Assembly (NCBI GenBank): GCA_028291885.1
Contig: JAQGNJ010000039.1
Location: 1-34,875, forward strand
Direction of reading: 5' to 3'
DNA length: 34,875 bases
Source of the DNA: Ramlibacter sp.
GTDB lineage: Bacteria; Pseudomonadota; Gammaproteobacteria; Burkholderiales; Burkholderiaceae_C
Shown in pieces: positions 6,671 through 14,783 of this stretch. The notes beneath the pieces were generated by a model, which did no database searches, was not told where the DNA came from, and saw nothing but the letters and a program-made list of their open reading frames with translations. The position numbers and the translations under genes were made by a program. Positions within the stretch are counted from its first letter, which is position 1. Every line of letters begins with the position of its first letter.

Positions 6671-6713
6671 CGTAGGACCTTTCCTACAGCTCGAGTGTAG
6701 GCACGCACCGACA
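6671..6713. promoter_or_regulatory. Tandem 18-bp palindromes (putative operator pair)
   Basis: Site 1 is CGTAGG-N6-CCTACA (6671-6688) and site 2 is TGTAGG-N6-CCGACA (6696-6713), centres 25 bases apart, so roughly on one helical face after 2.4 turns. Site 2 has the same half-sites as 4002-4019. The pair lies between the receiver-only gene and the small ORF at 6820, in a 218-base gap. Confidence 0.55.
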
Positions 6714-6819
6714 GGAGCTCAGGCGCACTACTGGCAGCAAAGCAATTGCACACCCAGCACACTGGCGTGAAACAGGTAAACGCCGGGACACCGAAACCGG
6801 TTCAGGGAACATCCGAAAA

Positions 6820-7026
6820 ATGAAACTGTTGATCCAGTCCGCAATGATTTTCTTCGGCACGCTGATGGCTGCCGCCGTCGTGGCGCTGGGCGAGCCTGGC
6901 AAGGCCGATGAAGCCTTCGTCAGGAGCGCTGCCACGCAATCGGGCAATGGTGCGCAGGCGGGTGCTCCGGACTCGCGCCCGCTGGTCAGCGTCGCTTGGA
7001 CCGACGCGGGCCTCGGCGCACGCTGA
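6820..7026 (+). CDS. Small hypothetical secreted or membrane-anchored protein
   Basis: A 68-residue ORF with no recognised family. The first 25 residues form a signal-like hydrophobic stretch (MKLLIQSAMIFFGTLMAAAV) with no lipobox. The rest is polar and low in complexity. AGGGA lies about 14 bases upstream of the ATG, a loose ribosome site. It ends eight bases before the AsmA-family start, so the two may be co-transcribed. Third codon positions are GC-rich, which supports coding. If it is not a gene, the interval 6548-7034 would be a long non-coding region that carries the tandem palindromes. Confidence 0.45.
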   Translation: MKLLIQSAMIFFGTLMAAAVVALGEPGKADEAFVRSAATQSGNGAQAGAPDSRPLVSVAWTDAGLGAR

Positions 7027-7034
7027 TCGACGCC

Positions 7035-9215
7035 ATGGACGGAACGACCGCCACCGCACGCAGTCCCGGCACCGGCCGTCCGCTCTGGGTCAAGCTGCTG
7101 GCCGGGTTCGTCGTGCTGCTGCTGGCCCTCGTGTTGCTGGTCGTCTTTTTCCCCTGGGACTGGCTGCGCGGGCCGGTGAACCGCTATGTCACCGACCGCA
7201 CCGGCCGCCATTTCGAGATCACGCGCCATCTCGATGTCAAAGTCGGACGCACCACCCGCGTCTTTGCCGACGGCATCGAGTTCGCCAATCCCGAGTGGGC
7301 CAAGGATTCGCACCTGGTGAAGGCCGACGCGGCGGAGATCGACATCAGGCTGTTGCCGTTGCTGCGCGGACGCATCGAGCTGCCGTTGATCAAGTTCACC
7401 CGGCCGCAGCTCGGGTTGCAGATGGAGCCGGACGGGCGCCGCAGCTGGGCGCTCGGGCGCGACACCTCCGACAAGGGCAACCTGCCGGATATCGGCGCAC
7501 TGGTCGTCGATCAGGGCACGATGCACTTCCTGGCAAGCGAATACGGCGCCGACGTGCGGACCGAATTCGCCATCGACAACCGCGGCGACGCCAAGCTGCC
7601 GCTCGGATACAAGGCCAGCGGAACGTGGCAGAAGGAGCCCTTCACCGCCCAGGGCCGGGCCGGCAACGTGATGAATCTCGGAGGCGCGGAAAAGGGATCG
7701 TTCCCGCTGGAGATCGCCGCGGCGGCCGCGCACACCACGCTGAAGGCATCGGGCACGGTGGACAACCTGGCCACGATGGACGGGGCCAATGCGAGCTTCA
7801 CGATGCAAGGCGCCAACCTGTCCGAGCTGTACAAGCTGCTCGGGGTCGTGCTGCCCGAGACGCCTCGCTACGAGCTGCGTGGCCACATGACCAAGCAGGC
7901 CGACGTCTGGAAAGTCGACCAGATCAACGGCAAGCTGGGCAACTCCGACATCAGCGGCCAGATGACCTTCGACCGGTCGCAGCCCGTGCCGCTGCTGACC
8001 GGCAAGCTGCAGTCCAGGGCGCTGGACTTCGACGATCTCGCGCCGCTGGTCGGCCTGCCCGAGCAACCGCGCAGCGCGGCGGCGTTGCCGCACGTCGCGC
8101 CAATTGCCGTCGGCACTGCCCCTGCGAAGGCGGCGCGCGCCAACGTTGCACCCGGTCGCGTGTTGCCGACGGCGGCGCTGGACGTCGCGCGGCTGAAGGC
8201 GATGAACGCGGACGTGCAGTACAGCGCCGCGAAGATCACGAACGTGCGGCAGCTGCCGCTGGAGCGAATGAGCGTGCACGTCAAGCTCAAGGACAGCGTG
8301 CTGCAGCTCGACCCGACCGACCTGGGCGTGGCGGGCGGACGCTTCACCGGACGCATCCGGATCAATGGCAAGAGCGATCCGGCGGTCGCGGAGATCAAGC
8401 TGGACGCGCGCGCCCTCGAACTGGGCAAGCTTTTTCCCTCCGCCAAGCTGACCCGGGCGAGCTTCGGCAAGATCCACGGCGTCATCGACCTGCGTGGCCG
8501 CGGCAACTCGGTGGCCCAGATGCTGGGGACCTCGTCGGGCAACTTTGCCCTGTTGATGGGGCGTGGGCAGATCAGCAACCTGCTGCTGGAAATCGCCGGG
8601 CTCGACGGCGGCGAGATCATCAAGTTCTTCGCCGAGGGCGACCAGAACGCGGAGCTGCGCTGCGCCGCCGCGGCATTCGACGTGAAGAACGGCGTCATGA
8701 CCAGCCGCGCCCTGGTGCTCGACACCTCCGACACCGTGATCTACGGCGACGGCTATGTCAGCCTCGCGAACGAGGCGATGGACCTGACGCTCAATCCCTA
8801 TCCCAAGGACAAGAGCATCCTGGCGTTCCGCTCGCCGCTCAAGCTTGCCGGCACGTTCGCCAAGCCCAAGGCAGGCGTCGACAAGGCGGCGCTGACCGGC
8901 AAGGCCGGCGTCGTGCTGGCGCTGGGTGCGATCAATCCCCTGCTGGGGCTGGCGGCGACGATCGAGACCGGTCCGGGCAAGGACGCCGATTGCCGCTCCG
9001 TACTGCAGGAGGCAGCCGATCCCGCTGCCGCCGCCCGCGCCGCGGCCGCAGGCACGCCAGACCCGTCCAAGCCCGCGCAGGGCAACACCACCAACGTCAT
9101 GGGAGCGGCGCCAAAGAGCGGTGTGTCGCCGCAGCAGCTGGCGCGTGAGCGGCTGGAGCGGCTGGAGCGCCTTCCGCAGGAGCGGGACGCGGCGGCCGCC
9201 GCCAGGCAGCGCTAG
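7035..9215 (+). CDS. AsmA family protein
   Basis: A 726-residue protein anchored by one N-terminal membrane segment (VKLLAGFVVLLLALVLLVVF, about residues 15-37), with the remainder in the periplasm. The pattern of an early LRGPVNRYVTDRTGRHFEI region and a C-terminal AsmA block (FGKIHGVIDLRGRGNSVAQM, then LLLEIAGLDGGEIIKFF) fits the AsmA-like superfamily. Its members form beta-rich bridges implicated in lipid transport to the outer membrane. The C-terminus is rich in Ala, Arg and Glu. Start ATG 7035 is chosen over the track TTG at 6996 since it sits just before the membrane anchor. It converges on the MoeB-like gene: the two stop codons share the palindrome CTAG. Confidence 0.88.
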   Translation: MDGTTATARSPGTGRPLWVKLLAGFVVLLLALVLLVVFFPWDWLRGPVNRYVTDRTGRHFEITRHLDVKVGRTTRVFADGIEFANPEWAKDSHLVKADAAEIDIRLLPLLRGRIELPLIKFTRPQLGLQMEPDGRRSWALGRDTSDKGNLPDIGALVVDQGTMHFLASEYGADVRTEFAIDNRGDAKLPLGYKASGTWQKEPFTAQGRAGNVMNLGGAEKGSFPLEIAAAAAHTTLKASGTVDNLATMDGANASFTMQGANLSELYKLLGVVLPETPRYELRGHMTKQADVWKVDQINGKLGNSDISGQMTFDRSQPVPLLTGKLQSRALDFDDLAPLVGLPEQPRSAAALPHVAPIAVGTAPAKAARANVAPGRVLPTAALDVARLKAMNADVQYSAAKITNVRQLPLERMSVHVKLKDSVLQLDPTDLGVAGGRFTGRIRINGKSDPAVAEIKLDARALELGKLFPSAKLTRASFGKIHGVIDLRGRGNSVAQMLGTSSGNFALLMGRGQISNLLLEIAGLDGGEIIKFFAEGDQNAELRCAAAAFDVKNGVMTSRALVLDTSDTVIYGDGYVSLANEAMDLTLNPYPKDKSILAFRSPLKLAGTFAKPKAGVDKAALTGKAGVVLALGAINPLLGLAATIETGPGKDADCRSVLQEAADPAAAARAAAAGTPDPSKPAQGNTTNVMGAAPKSGVSPQQLARERLERLERLPQERDAAAAARQR

Positions 9216-9985
9216 CCGACTTTCGCCGTCGGCGCCGGCCGGGCGGAGCAGACAGGGCAGGCCGCGTTGCGCGGCACACGCAGCTCGCTCCACTCCATCG
9301 TCCGTCCATCGAGCATCAGCATCCGGCCGGCCAGCGAAGGGCCGGCGCCGGAGAGCAGTTTGAGCGCTTCGGCCGCCTGCATCGACCCGATGATCCCCAC
9401 CATGGGAGCGAACACACCCATCGTGGCGCAACGCGTTTCCTCGAACTCCAGATCCGGCGGGAACACGCAGGCATAGCAGGGCGAGGCCGGATCCGCCGGC
9501 TCGTAGACGGCGACCTGGCCGTCGAAGCGGATCGCGGCGCCCGAGACCAGCGGCTTGCCGTGCCGCACGCAGGCCGCGTTGATCGCGTGGCGGGTCGCGA
9601 AGTTGTCGCAGCAGTCCAGCACCACGTCCGCTTGCGGGACCAGTGCGTCCAGCAGCGCCGCGTCGGCACGGGCGTTGACGGCGATCACCTCGGACTCAGG
9701 ATTGATCTGCGCGATGGCCTGCCGGGCCGACTCCGCCTTGGGCGAGCCGAGGCGTGCCATGTCGTGGGCGATCTGGCGCTGCAGGTTGGTCAGGTCCACC
9801 GTGTCGTTGTCGACCAGCGTGATCCTGCCGACGCCCGCCGTCCCCAGGTAAAGGGCCACGGGCGATCCCAGGCCGCCGGCCCCGATCACCAGGGCATGGG
9901 CCGCGAGCATTCGCTCCTGGCCTTCGATGCCCACTTCGTTCAGCAGGATGTGGCGCGAATAGCGCAGCAACTGGTCGTCCGTCAT
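9212..9985 (-). CDS. HesA/MoeB/ThiF family adenylyltransferase
   Basis: A 257-residue E1-like enzyme that adenylates the C-terminus of a small ubiquitin-fold sulfur carrier such as MoaD or ThiS. The N-terminus MTDDQLLRYSRHILLNEVG is classic MoeB. The nucleotide-binding loop is VIGAGGLGSPVALYLG, followed by VDLTNLQRQ. CYAC and CPVC pairs match the structural zinc site. No rhodanese domain is fused. Start ATG 9985 is preferred over the GTG at 9991. No good Shine-Dalgarno is visible, and the start lies only 17 bases behind the U-tract of an intrinsic terminator. MoeB and ThiF cannot be told apart safely here, so I give no symbol. Confidence 0.88.
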   Translation of the reverse strand: MTDDQLLRYSRHILLNEVGIEGQERMLAAHALVIGAGGLGSPVALYLGTAGVGRITLVDNDTVDLTNLQRQIAHDMARLGSPKAESARQAIAQINPESEVIAVNARADAALLDALVPQADVVLDCCDNFATRHAINAACVRHGKPLVSGAAIRFDGQVAVYEPADPASPCYACVFPPDLEFEETRCATMGVFAPMVGIIGSMQAAEALKLLSGAGPSLAGRMLMLDGRTMEWSELRVPRNAACPVCSARPAPTAKVG

Positions 9986-10002
9986 TGCCACGATTGTGGA
10001 GG

Positions 10003-10034
10003 AAGAAAAAGAAAAGCCGGCAGGGCGCCGGCTT
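10003..10034 (-). terminator. Intrinsic terminator after ctpA
   Basis: On the minus strand AAGCCGGC-GCCCT-GCCGGCTT forms an eight-base-pair stem followed by TTCTTTTTCTTCC. Two more GC hairpins (10045-10060 and 10063-10081) lie between it and the ctpA stop, so three stem-loops stand in series. Confidence 0.85.
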
Positions 10035-10044
10035 GTTCTCGGGA

Positions 10045-10081
10045 CCCGGCGCTGGCCGGGACGACACGGCGTCGCCGTGTC
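10045..10081 (-). other. Two GC-rich hairpins in the ctpA 3' region
   Basis: CCCGGC-GCTG-GCCGGG (10045-10060) and GACACGGCG-T-CGCCGTGTC (10063-10081) are perfect inverted repeats. The second overlaps the ctpA stop codon. With the terminator they may protect the transcript 3' end. Confidence 0.5.
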
Positions 10082-11516
10082 AGTTTTCCTTCTTTTCTTC
10101 CTTGCGTTCGACCATGGTCTTGCTGATCAGGACCGGACGGCCCTTGAGCTGGTTGATGGCCTGGACCAGCTGGAAGTCCTTGTCGCTGCCGAATTCCGGC
10201 GCCTTGCGGTCCACCGGCGGCTTCTTGGCTTCGTCTTCAGCCTTCTTGCGCGCCTCTTCGCGCATCTTCTCGCGCGCGGGATCCTTCACCTCGGCGCCCT
10301 GGCCGCTGCCAAGATGCTTGTCGAGGTCTGCTTCCCGGGTGCGCAGCACGGCGAACACATTGCCTTCTTCGCTTTCGTCGACCATCACGTCCGGGACGAT
10401 GCCCTTGGCCTGGATCGACTTGCCGCTGGGCGTGTAGTAGCGGGCCGTTGTCAGCTTCAGCCCGGTGTCCGGACCCAGCGGGCGCACGGTCTGCACCGAA
10501 CCCTTGCCGAAAGTCTGGCTGCCCAGGACGGTGGCGCGCCTGTGGTCCTGCAGGGCGCCGGCCACGATCTCGCTGGCCGAAGCCGAGCCTTCGTTGACCA
10601 GCACCACCAGCGGCACGGTCTTGAGGGAAGCGGGCAGGCGACGCAGCGGGTCGGCCCCGGCACGGCGCTGGTAGAACTCCGGCGCCGCCTTGTAGACGAA
10701 CTTGCTTTCCGCCAGCTGGCCGTTGGTCGAGACCACGGTCACGTTCTCGGGAAGGAAGGCGGCCGAGATCGCAACGGCGGCGTCGAGCAGGCCGCCCGGG
10801 TCGTTGCGCAGGTCCAGCACCATGCCCTTGAGATTGGGCTCCGCCTTGTAGATTTCGTCGACCTTCCTGACGAAGTCGTCGACCGTGCGTTCCTGGAACT
10901 GCGACAGGCGGATCCAGCCGTAGCCCGGCTCGACCACCTTGCCGCGCACCGATTGCGTGCGGATTTCCTCGCGCGTGATCGTGACCGGGAAGCTGCGGTT
11001 TTCGTCCTTGCGGAAGATGGTGAGCAGCACCTTGGTGTTCGGCTCGCCGCGCATGCGCTTGACGGCGTCGTTCAGGCTCAGCCCTTTGACCACCGTGTCG
11101 TCGATCTTGGTGATCAGGTCGTTGGGCTTGAGGCCGGCGCGGAAGGCGGGCGAGCCCTCGATCGGCGAAACCACCTTGACCAGGCCGTCTTCCTGCGAGA
11201 TCTCGATGCCGACGCCGACGAAGCGGCCGGAGGTGCCTTCACGGAATTCCTTGAACGACTTCTTGTCGAAGTACTGCGAATGGGGATCGAGGCTGGCCAC
11301 CATGCCGGAGATGGCGTCGGTGATCAGCTTCTTTTCGTCGACAGGCTCGACATAGTCGGACTTGACCATGCCGAATACGGCGGCGAGCTGCTGGAGCTCT
11401 TCGAGCGGGAGCGGGGCCATCGCGCCACGCGCGACCGTCTGCAGGGAAACGGTCGTCAGCGCACCGGCCAATGCGCCTACGGAAATCCAGCCGGCAATCT
11501 TGAGTTTGTGGCTCAT
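10080..11516 (-). CDS. ctpA: S41 family carboxy-terminal processing peptidase
   Basis: A 478-residue periplasmic serine protease of the C-terminal processing family. An uncleaved or cleaved signal segment (LKIAGWISVGALAGALTTVS) leads to a PDZ domain (about residues 95-170, with SPAFRAGLKPNDLITKIDD) and the S41 catalytic domain. The catalytic Ser is in NEGSASASEIVAGAL and the Lys in QTFGKGSVQT. A charged C-terminal tail (EKMREEARKKAEDEAKKPP) is typical for this subfamily. The next upstream gene on the strand is gpmA, 133 bases away. The leader carries a TACACCT-N5-AGGTGTA hairpin. Family members trim murein hydrolases and other envelope proteins; the substrate here is not shown. Confidence 0.95.
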   Translation of the reverse strand: MSHKLKIAGWISVGALAGALTTVSLQTVARGAMAPLPLEELQQLAAVFGMVKSDYVEPVDEKKLITDAISGMVASLDPHSQYFDKKSFKEFREGTSGRFVGVGIEISQEDGLVKVVSPIEGSPAFRAGLKPNDLITKIDDTVVKGLSLNDAVKRMRGEPNTKVLLTIFRKDENRSFPVTITREEIRTQSVRGKVVEPGYGWIRLSQFQERTVDDFVRKVDEIYKAEPNLKGMVLDLRNDPGGLLDAAVAISAAFLPENVTVVSTNGQLAESKFVYKAAPEFYQRRAGADPLRRLPASLKTVPLVVLVNEGSASASEIVAGALQDHRRATVLGSQTFGKGSVQTVRPLGPDTGLKLTTARYYTPSGKSIQAKGIVPDVMVDESEEGNVFAVLRTREADLDKHLGSGQGAEVKDPAREKMREEARKKAEDEAKKPPVDRKAPEFGSDKDFQLVQAINQLKGRPVLISKTMVERKEEKKEN

Positions 11517-11547
11517 AACGATGAAAAGTCCTCTCGACTTTCAATAC

Positions 11548-11566
11548 TACACCTGGGAAAGGTGTA
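11548..11566. promoter_or_regulatory. Inverted repeat in the ctpA leader
   Basis: TACACCT-GGGAA-AGGTGTA is a perfect seven-base inverted repeat 32-50 bases upstream of the ctpA start. It could be an operator or a leader hairpin. A TAGTAT sequence next to it on the minus strand could be a -10 box. Confidence 0.35.
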
Positions 11567-11649
11567 TGACGCGGACCGTCCCGGCTGGTTCCCGGGGCTG
11601 TTGGCAAATTGTGGAAAAGTCCTGATGTTTACCTTGGCTTGACGCGCGC

Positions 11650-12393
11650 TCAGCCCTTGCCCTGGCCGGCGACGGCCGCTGCGGCTTTCGCCGCCGCCTG
11701 CGCGTCCCCGAGGTAATAGTGGCGGATCGGCTTGAGCTGCGCATCGAGCTCGTACACCAGCGGGATGCCGTTGGGGATGTTCAGGCCCACGATGTCGGCG
11801 TCCGAAATCTCGTCGAGATACTTCACCAGCGCGCGGATCGAGTTGCCATGGGCGGCCACCAGGATCCGCTTGCCGGCCTTGATCGCCGGCGCCATCGACT
11901 CGTTCCAGAACGGCAGGACGCGGGCCACGGTGTCCTTCAGGCATTCGGTCAGCGGGATCTGGTCCGGCGCGAGCCTGGCGTAGCGGATGTCGCCGCGCTC
12001 GGAGCGCGGGTCGGATGGCTCGAGCGCCGGCGGCGGGGTGTCGTAGCTGCGGCGCCAGGCCAGCACCTGGGCGTCGCCGTATTTCTTTGCCGTCTCCGCC
12101 TTGTTCAGCCCCTGCAGCGCGCCATAGTGGCGCTCGTTGAGGCGCCAGCTGTGGGCCACCGGCAGCCAGGTGCGGTCCATCTCGTCCAGGCAATGCCAGA
12201 GCGTGCGGGTGGCGCGCTTGAGCACGCTGGTGTAGCAAAGGTCGAAGTCGTAGCCTTGCGCCTTGAGCAGCCGGCCCGACTCCTTGGCCTGCTCGACGCC
12301 GGTCGCAGTCAGGTCCACATCGGTCCAGCCGGTGAAACGGTTCTCGAGATTCCAGGTCGATTCGCCATGGCGGATCAGCACGAGTTTGTACAT
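11650..12393 (-). CDS. gpmA: 2,3-bisphosphoglycerate-dependent phosphoglycerate mutase
   Basis: A 247-residue cytosolic glycolytic enzyme that interconverts 3- and 2-phosphoglycerate. The N-terminus [15 protein letters not shown] carries the catalytic His9 that is phosphorylated. [30 protein letters not shown] (acid catalyst Glu) and [15 protein letters not shown] (second His) match the dPGM family throughout. Length is that expected (about 247-250). It is divergent from the rhodanese gene, with 83 bases between the start codons. The C-terminal tail is Ala-rich. Confidence 0.97.
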   Translation of the reverse strand: MYKLVLIRHGESTWNLENRFTGWTDVDLTATGVEQAKESGRLLKAQGYDFDLCYTSVLKRATRTLWHCLDEMDRTWLPVAHSWRLNERHYGALQGLNKAETAKKYGDAQVLAWRRSYDTPPPALEPSDPRSERGDIRYARLAPDQIPLTECLKDTVARVLPFWNESMAPAIKAGKRILVAAHGNSIRALVKYLDEISDADIVGLNIPNGIPLVYELDAQLKPIRHYYLGDAQAAAKAAAAVAGQGKG

Positions 12394-12433
12394 GGGCTTG
12401 GGTTGGGAAAGAGCAGGATGGAACCCGGCATTT

Positions 12434-12443
12434 TAGAATCGCG
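12434..12443 (+). promoter_or_regulatory. Candidate -10 element TAGAAT followed by CGCG
   Basis: TAGAATCGCG lies 34 bases before the rhodanese GTG start, in the divergent gap with gpmA. It is one of several TAnAATCG sequences upstream of genes here. No clear -35 is present. Confidence 0.4.
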
Positions 12444-12476
12444 GGTTGGCCTTCTTCCCCTACTTCAAGGAAAACC

Positions 12477-12884
12477 GTGAATTTCATCGTTGAGAACTGG
12501 ATGCTCATCGCCGTCGCCGTGAGTTCGGGCGCATTGCTGCTGTGGCCGCTCGTCAAGGGCGCCGGCGGCGGCGCGCTCAGTCCCGCTGGCGCCGTCCAGC
12601 TCATCAACCGCGAGCGCGGCGTGGTCGTCGACATCCGCGAGCCCGAGGAGTTCTCCGCCGGACACGTGGGCGGCGCCAGGAACGTGCCGCTGGGCCAGTT
12701 CGAACAGCGTCTGCCCGAGGTCGTCAAGAACAAGACCGTGCCGCTGATCCTGGTCTGTGCCAGCGGCGGCCGCGCCGTCCGCGCCGAGGCCATCGCCCGG
12801 AAACTGGGTTACGACAAGGCCCAGGCGATGGCGGGTGGGCTGAAATCCTGGAAAGAAGCTAATCTTCCGGTCGAGAAGGCGTGA
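12477..12884 (+). CDS. Membrane-anchored rhodanese-like domain protein
   Basis: A 135-residue protein with an N-terminal membrane segment (WMLIAVAVSSGALLLWPLV) and a single rhodanese domain from about residue 38. The active-site loop CASGGRAVRA holds the catalytic Cys. The conserved VVDIREPEEFSAGHVGGARNVPL block is present. It starts with GTG 12477 after AAGGAAAACC. It is the first gene of the rhodanese-grxC-secB-gpsA order that is conserved in many proteobacteria. It may transfer sulfane sulfur near the membrane; the substrate is not known. Confidence 0.93.
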   Translation: MNFIVENWMLIAVAVSSGALLLWPLVKGAGGGALSPAGAVQLINRERGVVVDIREPEEFSAGHVGGARNVPLGQFEQRLPEVVKNKTVPLILVCASGGRAVRAEAIARKLGYDKAQAMAGGLKSWKEANLPVEKA

Positions 12885-12909
12885 GTCGTCCCGCCAAGGA
12901 ACAAGAAAC

Positions 12910-13170
12910 ATGCAAGCCGTCAAGATGTACACCACCGCCGTTTGCCCGTTCTGCATCCGGGCCAAGCAGATCCTCAAGGCCAAGGGGGTCGAGCAGATCG
13001 AGGAAATCCGCATCGACTCCGAGCCCGGGGAGCGGATCAAGATGATGGAGATCACCGGCCGGCGCACCGTGCCCCAGATCTTCATCGGCGACACCCATGT
13101 CGGCGGCTGCGACGACCTGATGGCGCTCGACAGTCGTGGCGGCCTGGTGCCGCTGCTGAACGCCGGCTGA
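12910..13170 (+). CDS. grxC: Glutaredoxin 3
   Basis: An 86-residue class I glutaredoxin that reduces disulfides with glutathione in the cytosol. The active site is CPFC (in TAVCPFCIRAKQIL) rather than the common CPYC, a conservative change. RRTVPQIFIGDTHVGGCDDL holds the cis-Pro and glutathione-binding residues. It follows the rhodanese gene by 25 bases with AAGGAACAAGAAAC before the ATG, and precedes secB. Confidence 0.96.
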   Translation: MQAVKMYTTAVCPFCIRAKQILKAKGVEQIEEIRIDSEPGERIKMMEITGRRTVPQIFIGDTHVGGCDDLMALDSRGGLVPLLNAG

Positions 13171-13184
13171 GCCCGCGGCGCTGA

Positions 13185-13194
13185 GATAATCGCG
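13185..13194 (+). promoter_or_regulatory. Candidate -10 element GATAAT followed by CGCG upstream of secB
   Basis: GATAATCGCG lies 68 bases before secB and just after grxC. It matches the TAnAATCG pattern seen at other starts and could give secB its own promoter. No -35 box was found at a proper distance. Confidence 0.35.
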
Positions 13195-13209
13195 CATCCC
13201 TTCCGGATT

Positions 13210-13235
13210 GCCCGCCGCGCGCTTGCGAGGCGGGC
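13210..13235 (+). other. Hairpin between grxC and secB
   Basis: GCCCGCC and GGCGGGC form a seven-base-pair stem around a 12-base loop, followed by GTCCTTTC. The T-run is too short for a confident terminator, so it may attenuate or simply structure the secB leader. Confidence 0.35.
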
Positions 13236-13262
13236 GTCCTTTCAGAACCCCGAAAGAATTCC

Positions 13263-13730
13263 ATGGCCGACCAGCAAGACCCCGTGTTCCAGATCCAGCG
13301 CGTCTACCTGAAGGAAGCGTCGCTCGAACAGCCCAATTCGCCCGCCATCCTGCTGGAACAGGAACAGCCTTCGGTCGACATCCAGCTCGGTGTCGAAGCC
13401 GGCCAGGCCGCCGACGGCGTGTACGAAGTCTGCGTGACGGCCACCGTCACGACCAAGATCAAGGACAAGACCGTGTTCCTGGTCGAGGTCAAGCAGGCCG
13501 GCATCTTCGAGATCCGCAACCTGCCGCAGGACCAGATGAACGCCATCATGGGCATCGCCTGCCCGCAGATCGTCTATCCGTACCTGCGCGGCAACGTCGC
13601 CGACCTGGTCACCCGCGCCGGCTTCCCGCCCGTGCACCTGGCGGAGATCAACTTCCAGGCGATGTACGAGCAACAGCAAGCCGAACTGGCCCAGCAGCAG
13701 CCGGCGCCGCAGATCATCACCCAGGCCTGA
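13263..13730 (+). CDS. secB: Protein-export chaperone SecB
   Basis: A 155-residue tetrameric chaperone that keeps precursors unfolded and hands them to SecA. The sequence follows the family closely: [19 protein letters not shown] near the N-terminus, the VEVKQAGIF strand, and the C-terminal [24 protein letters not shown] block that contacts SecA and substrate. A Gln/Ala-rich tail ends the protein. The placement grxC-secB-gpsA is conserved. Confidence 0.97.
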   Translation: MADQQDPVFQIQRVYLKEASLEQPNSPAILLEQEQPSVDIQLGVEAGQAADGVYEVCVTATVTTKIKDKTVFLVEVKQAGIFEIRNLPQDQMNAIMGIACPQIVYPYLRGNVADLVTRAGFPPVHLAEINFQAMYEQQQAELAQQQPAPQIITQA

Positions 13731-13772
13731 GCGCCGGCGGCAGGCCTGGACCATCCCCGCGCTGTCGCTCCG

Positions 13773-14774
13773 ATGAAGATTCTTTTGCTCGGTGCCGGTG
13801 CCTGGGGCACGGCGCTGGCGGTGAGCGCCGCGCCACGGCACCAGGTCTCGCTCTGGGGGCGCGATCCGTCGCAGGCAGCCGCCCTGCGAACCTCGCGCGA
13901 AAACACCCGCTACCTCCCCGGAATCGCACTGCCGCCTTCGCTGGACGTGCTCGACGCCGCCCCCGGCGAGCTGCCGGCGCTGGCCGCCGGCTTCGACCTG
14001 GTGGTGATCGCGACGCCGATGGCGGGGCTGCGCGGGCTGTTGCTGGCGTTGCGCGATTGCAAGGCGCCGGTCGCCTGGTTGTGCAAGGGATTCGAAGCAC
14101 CGGTGTCCGGGCCGTATGGCTTGCTCGGACACGAGGTGCGTGCCGAAGTCGCGCCGCGCCTGCGCTCCGGCGCACTCAGCGGACCGAGCTTCGCCCAGGA
14201 GGTCGCGCGCGGCCAGCCGACGGCGCTGGTCGCGGCGAGCGCGGACGCTCTGGTGCGCGAAGCGCTGGTCGACGCCTTCCACTCCGCCAGCGTGCGGGTG
14301 TACGCGAACGACGACCTGCCCGGCGTCGAAGTCGGTGGCGCCGTGAAGAACGTGCTGGCGATCGCCACCGGCCTGTGCGACGGGCTCAGCCTGGGGCTGA
14401 ACGCCCGCGCGGCGCTGATCACGCGCGGCCTGGCGGAGATGAGCCGGCTGGGAGTGGCGCTCGGAGCCCGGGCGGACACTTTCATGGGCCTGTCGGGGCT
14501 GGGCGACCTGGTGCTCACCGCCACCGGCGACCTGAGCCGCAATCGCCAGGTGGGGCTGCAGCTGGCGGCCGGCAAGACGCTGCAGCAGGCAGTCGATTCG
14601 CTGGGCCACGTCGCCGAGGGCGTCTATTGCGCTCGCACGGTGGTCCAGCGCGCGGCGCACCTGGAGGTGGAGATGCCGATCTCCAGGGCCGTCGTCGACC
14701 TGCTCGATGGCAGCTTGCGGCCGCAGCAGGCGGTCGCCGCGCTCATGGGGCGTGACGCCACGACCGAGCGCTGA
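13773..14774 (+). CDS. gpsA: NAD(P)-dependent glycerol-3-phosphate dehydrogenase
   Basis: A 333-residue cytosolic enzyme that reduces dihydroxyacetone phosphate to sn-glycerol 3-phosphate, the phospholipid precursor. The N-terminal Rossmann motif is [14 protein letters not shown]. The catalytic Lys is in [20 protein letters not shown], and [21 protein letters not shown] is the family signature. It lies 42 bases downstream of secB and ends convergent with the TRAP binding-protein gene, nine bases apart. Confidence 0.97.
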   Translation: MKILLLGAGAWGTALAVSAAPRHQVSLWGRDPSQAAALRTSRENTRYLPGIALPPSLDVLDAAPGELPALAAGFDLVVIATPMAGLRGLLLALRDCKAPVAWLCKGFEAPVSGPYGLLGHEVRAEVAPRLRSGALSGPSFAQEVARGQPTALVAASADALVREALVDAFHSASVRVYANDDLPGVEVGGAVKNVLAIATGLCDGLSLGLNARAALITRGLAEMSRLGVALGARADTFMGLSGLGDLVLTATGDLSRNRQVGLQLAAGKTLQQAVDSLGHVAEGVYCARTVVQRAAHLEVEMPISRAVVDLLDGSLRPQQAVAALMGRDATTER

Positions 14775-14783
14775 CGGGTCGCC

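Noticed and set aside
6684-9431. 915-residue minus-strand ORF
   Set aside because: It is the antisense shadow of the AsmA-family gene, rich in His, Gln, Arg and Val in the way GC-rich mirror frames are, with no recognisable domain.
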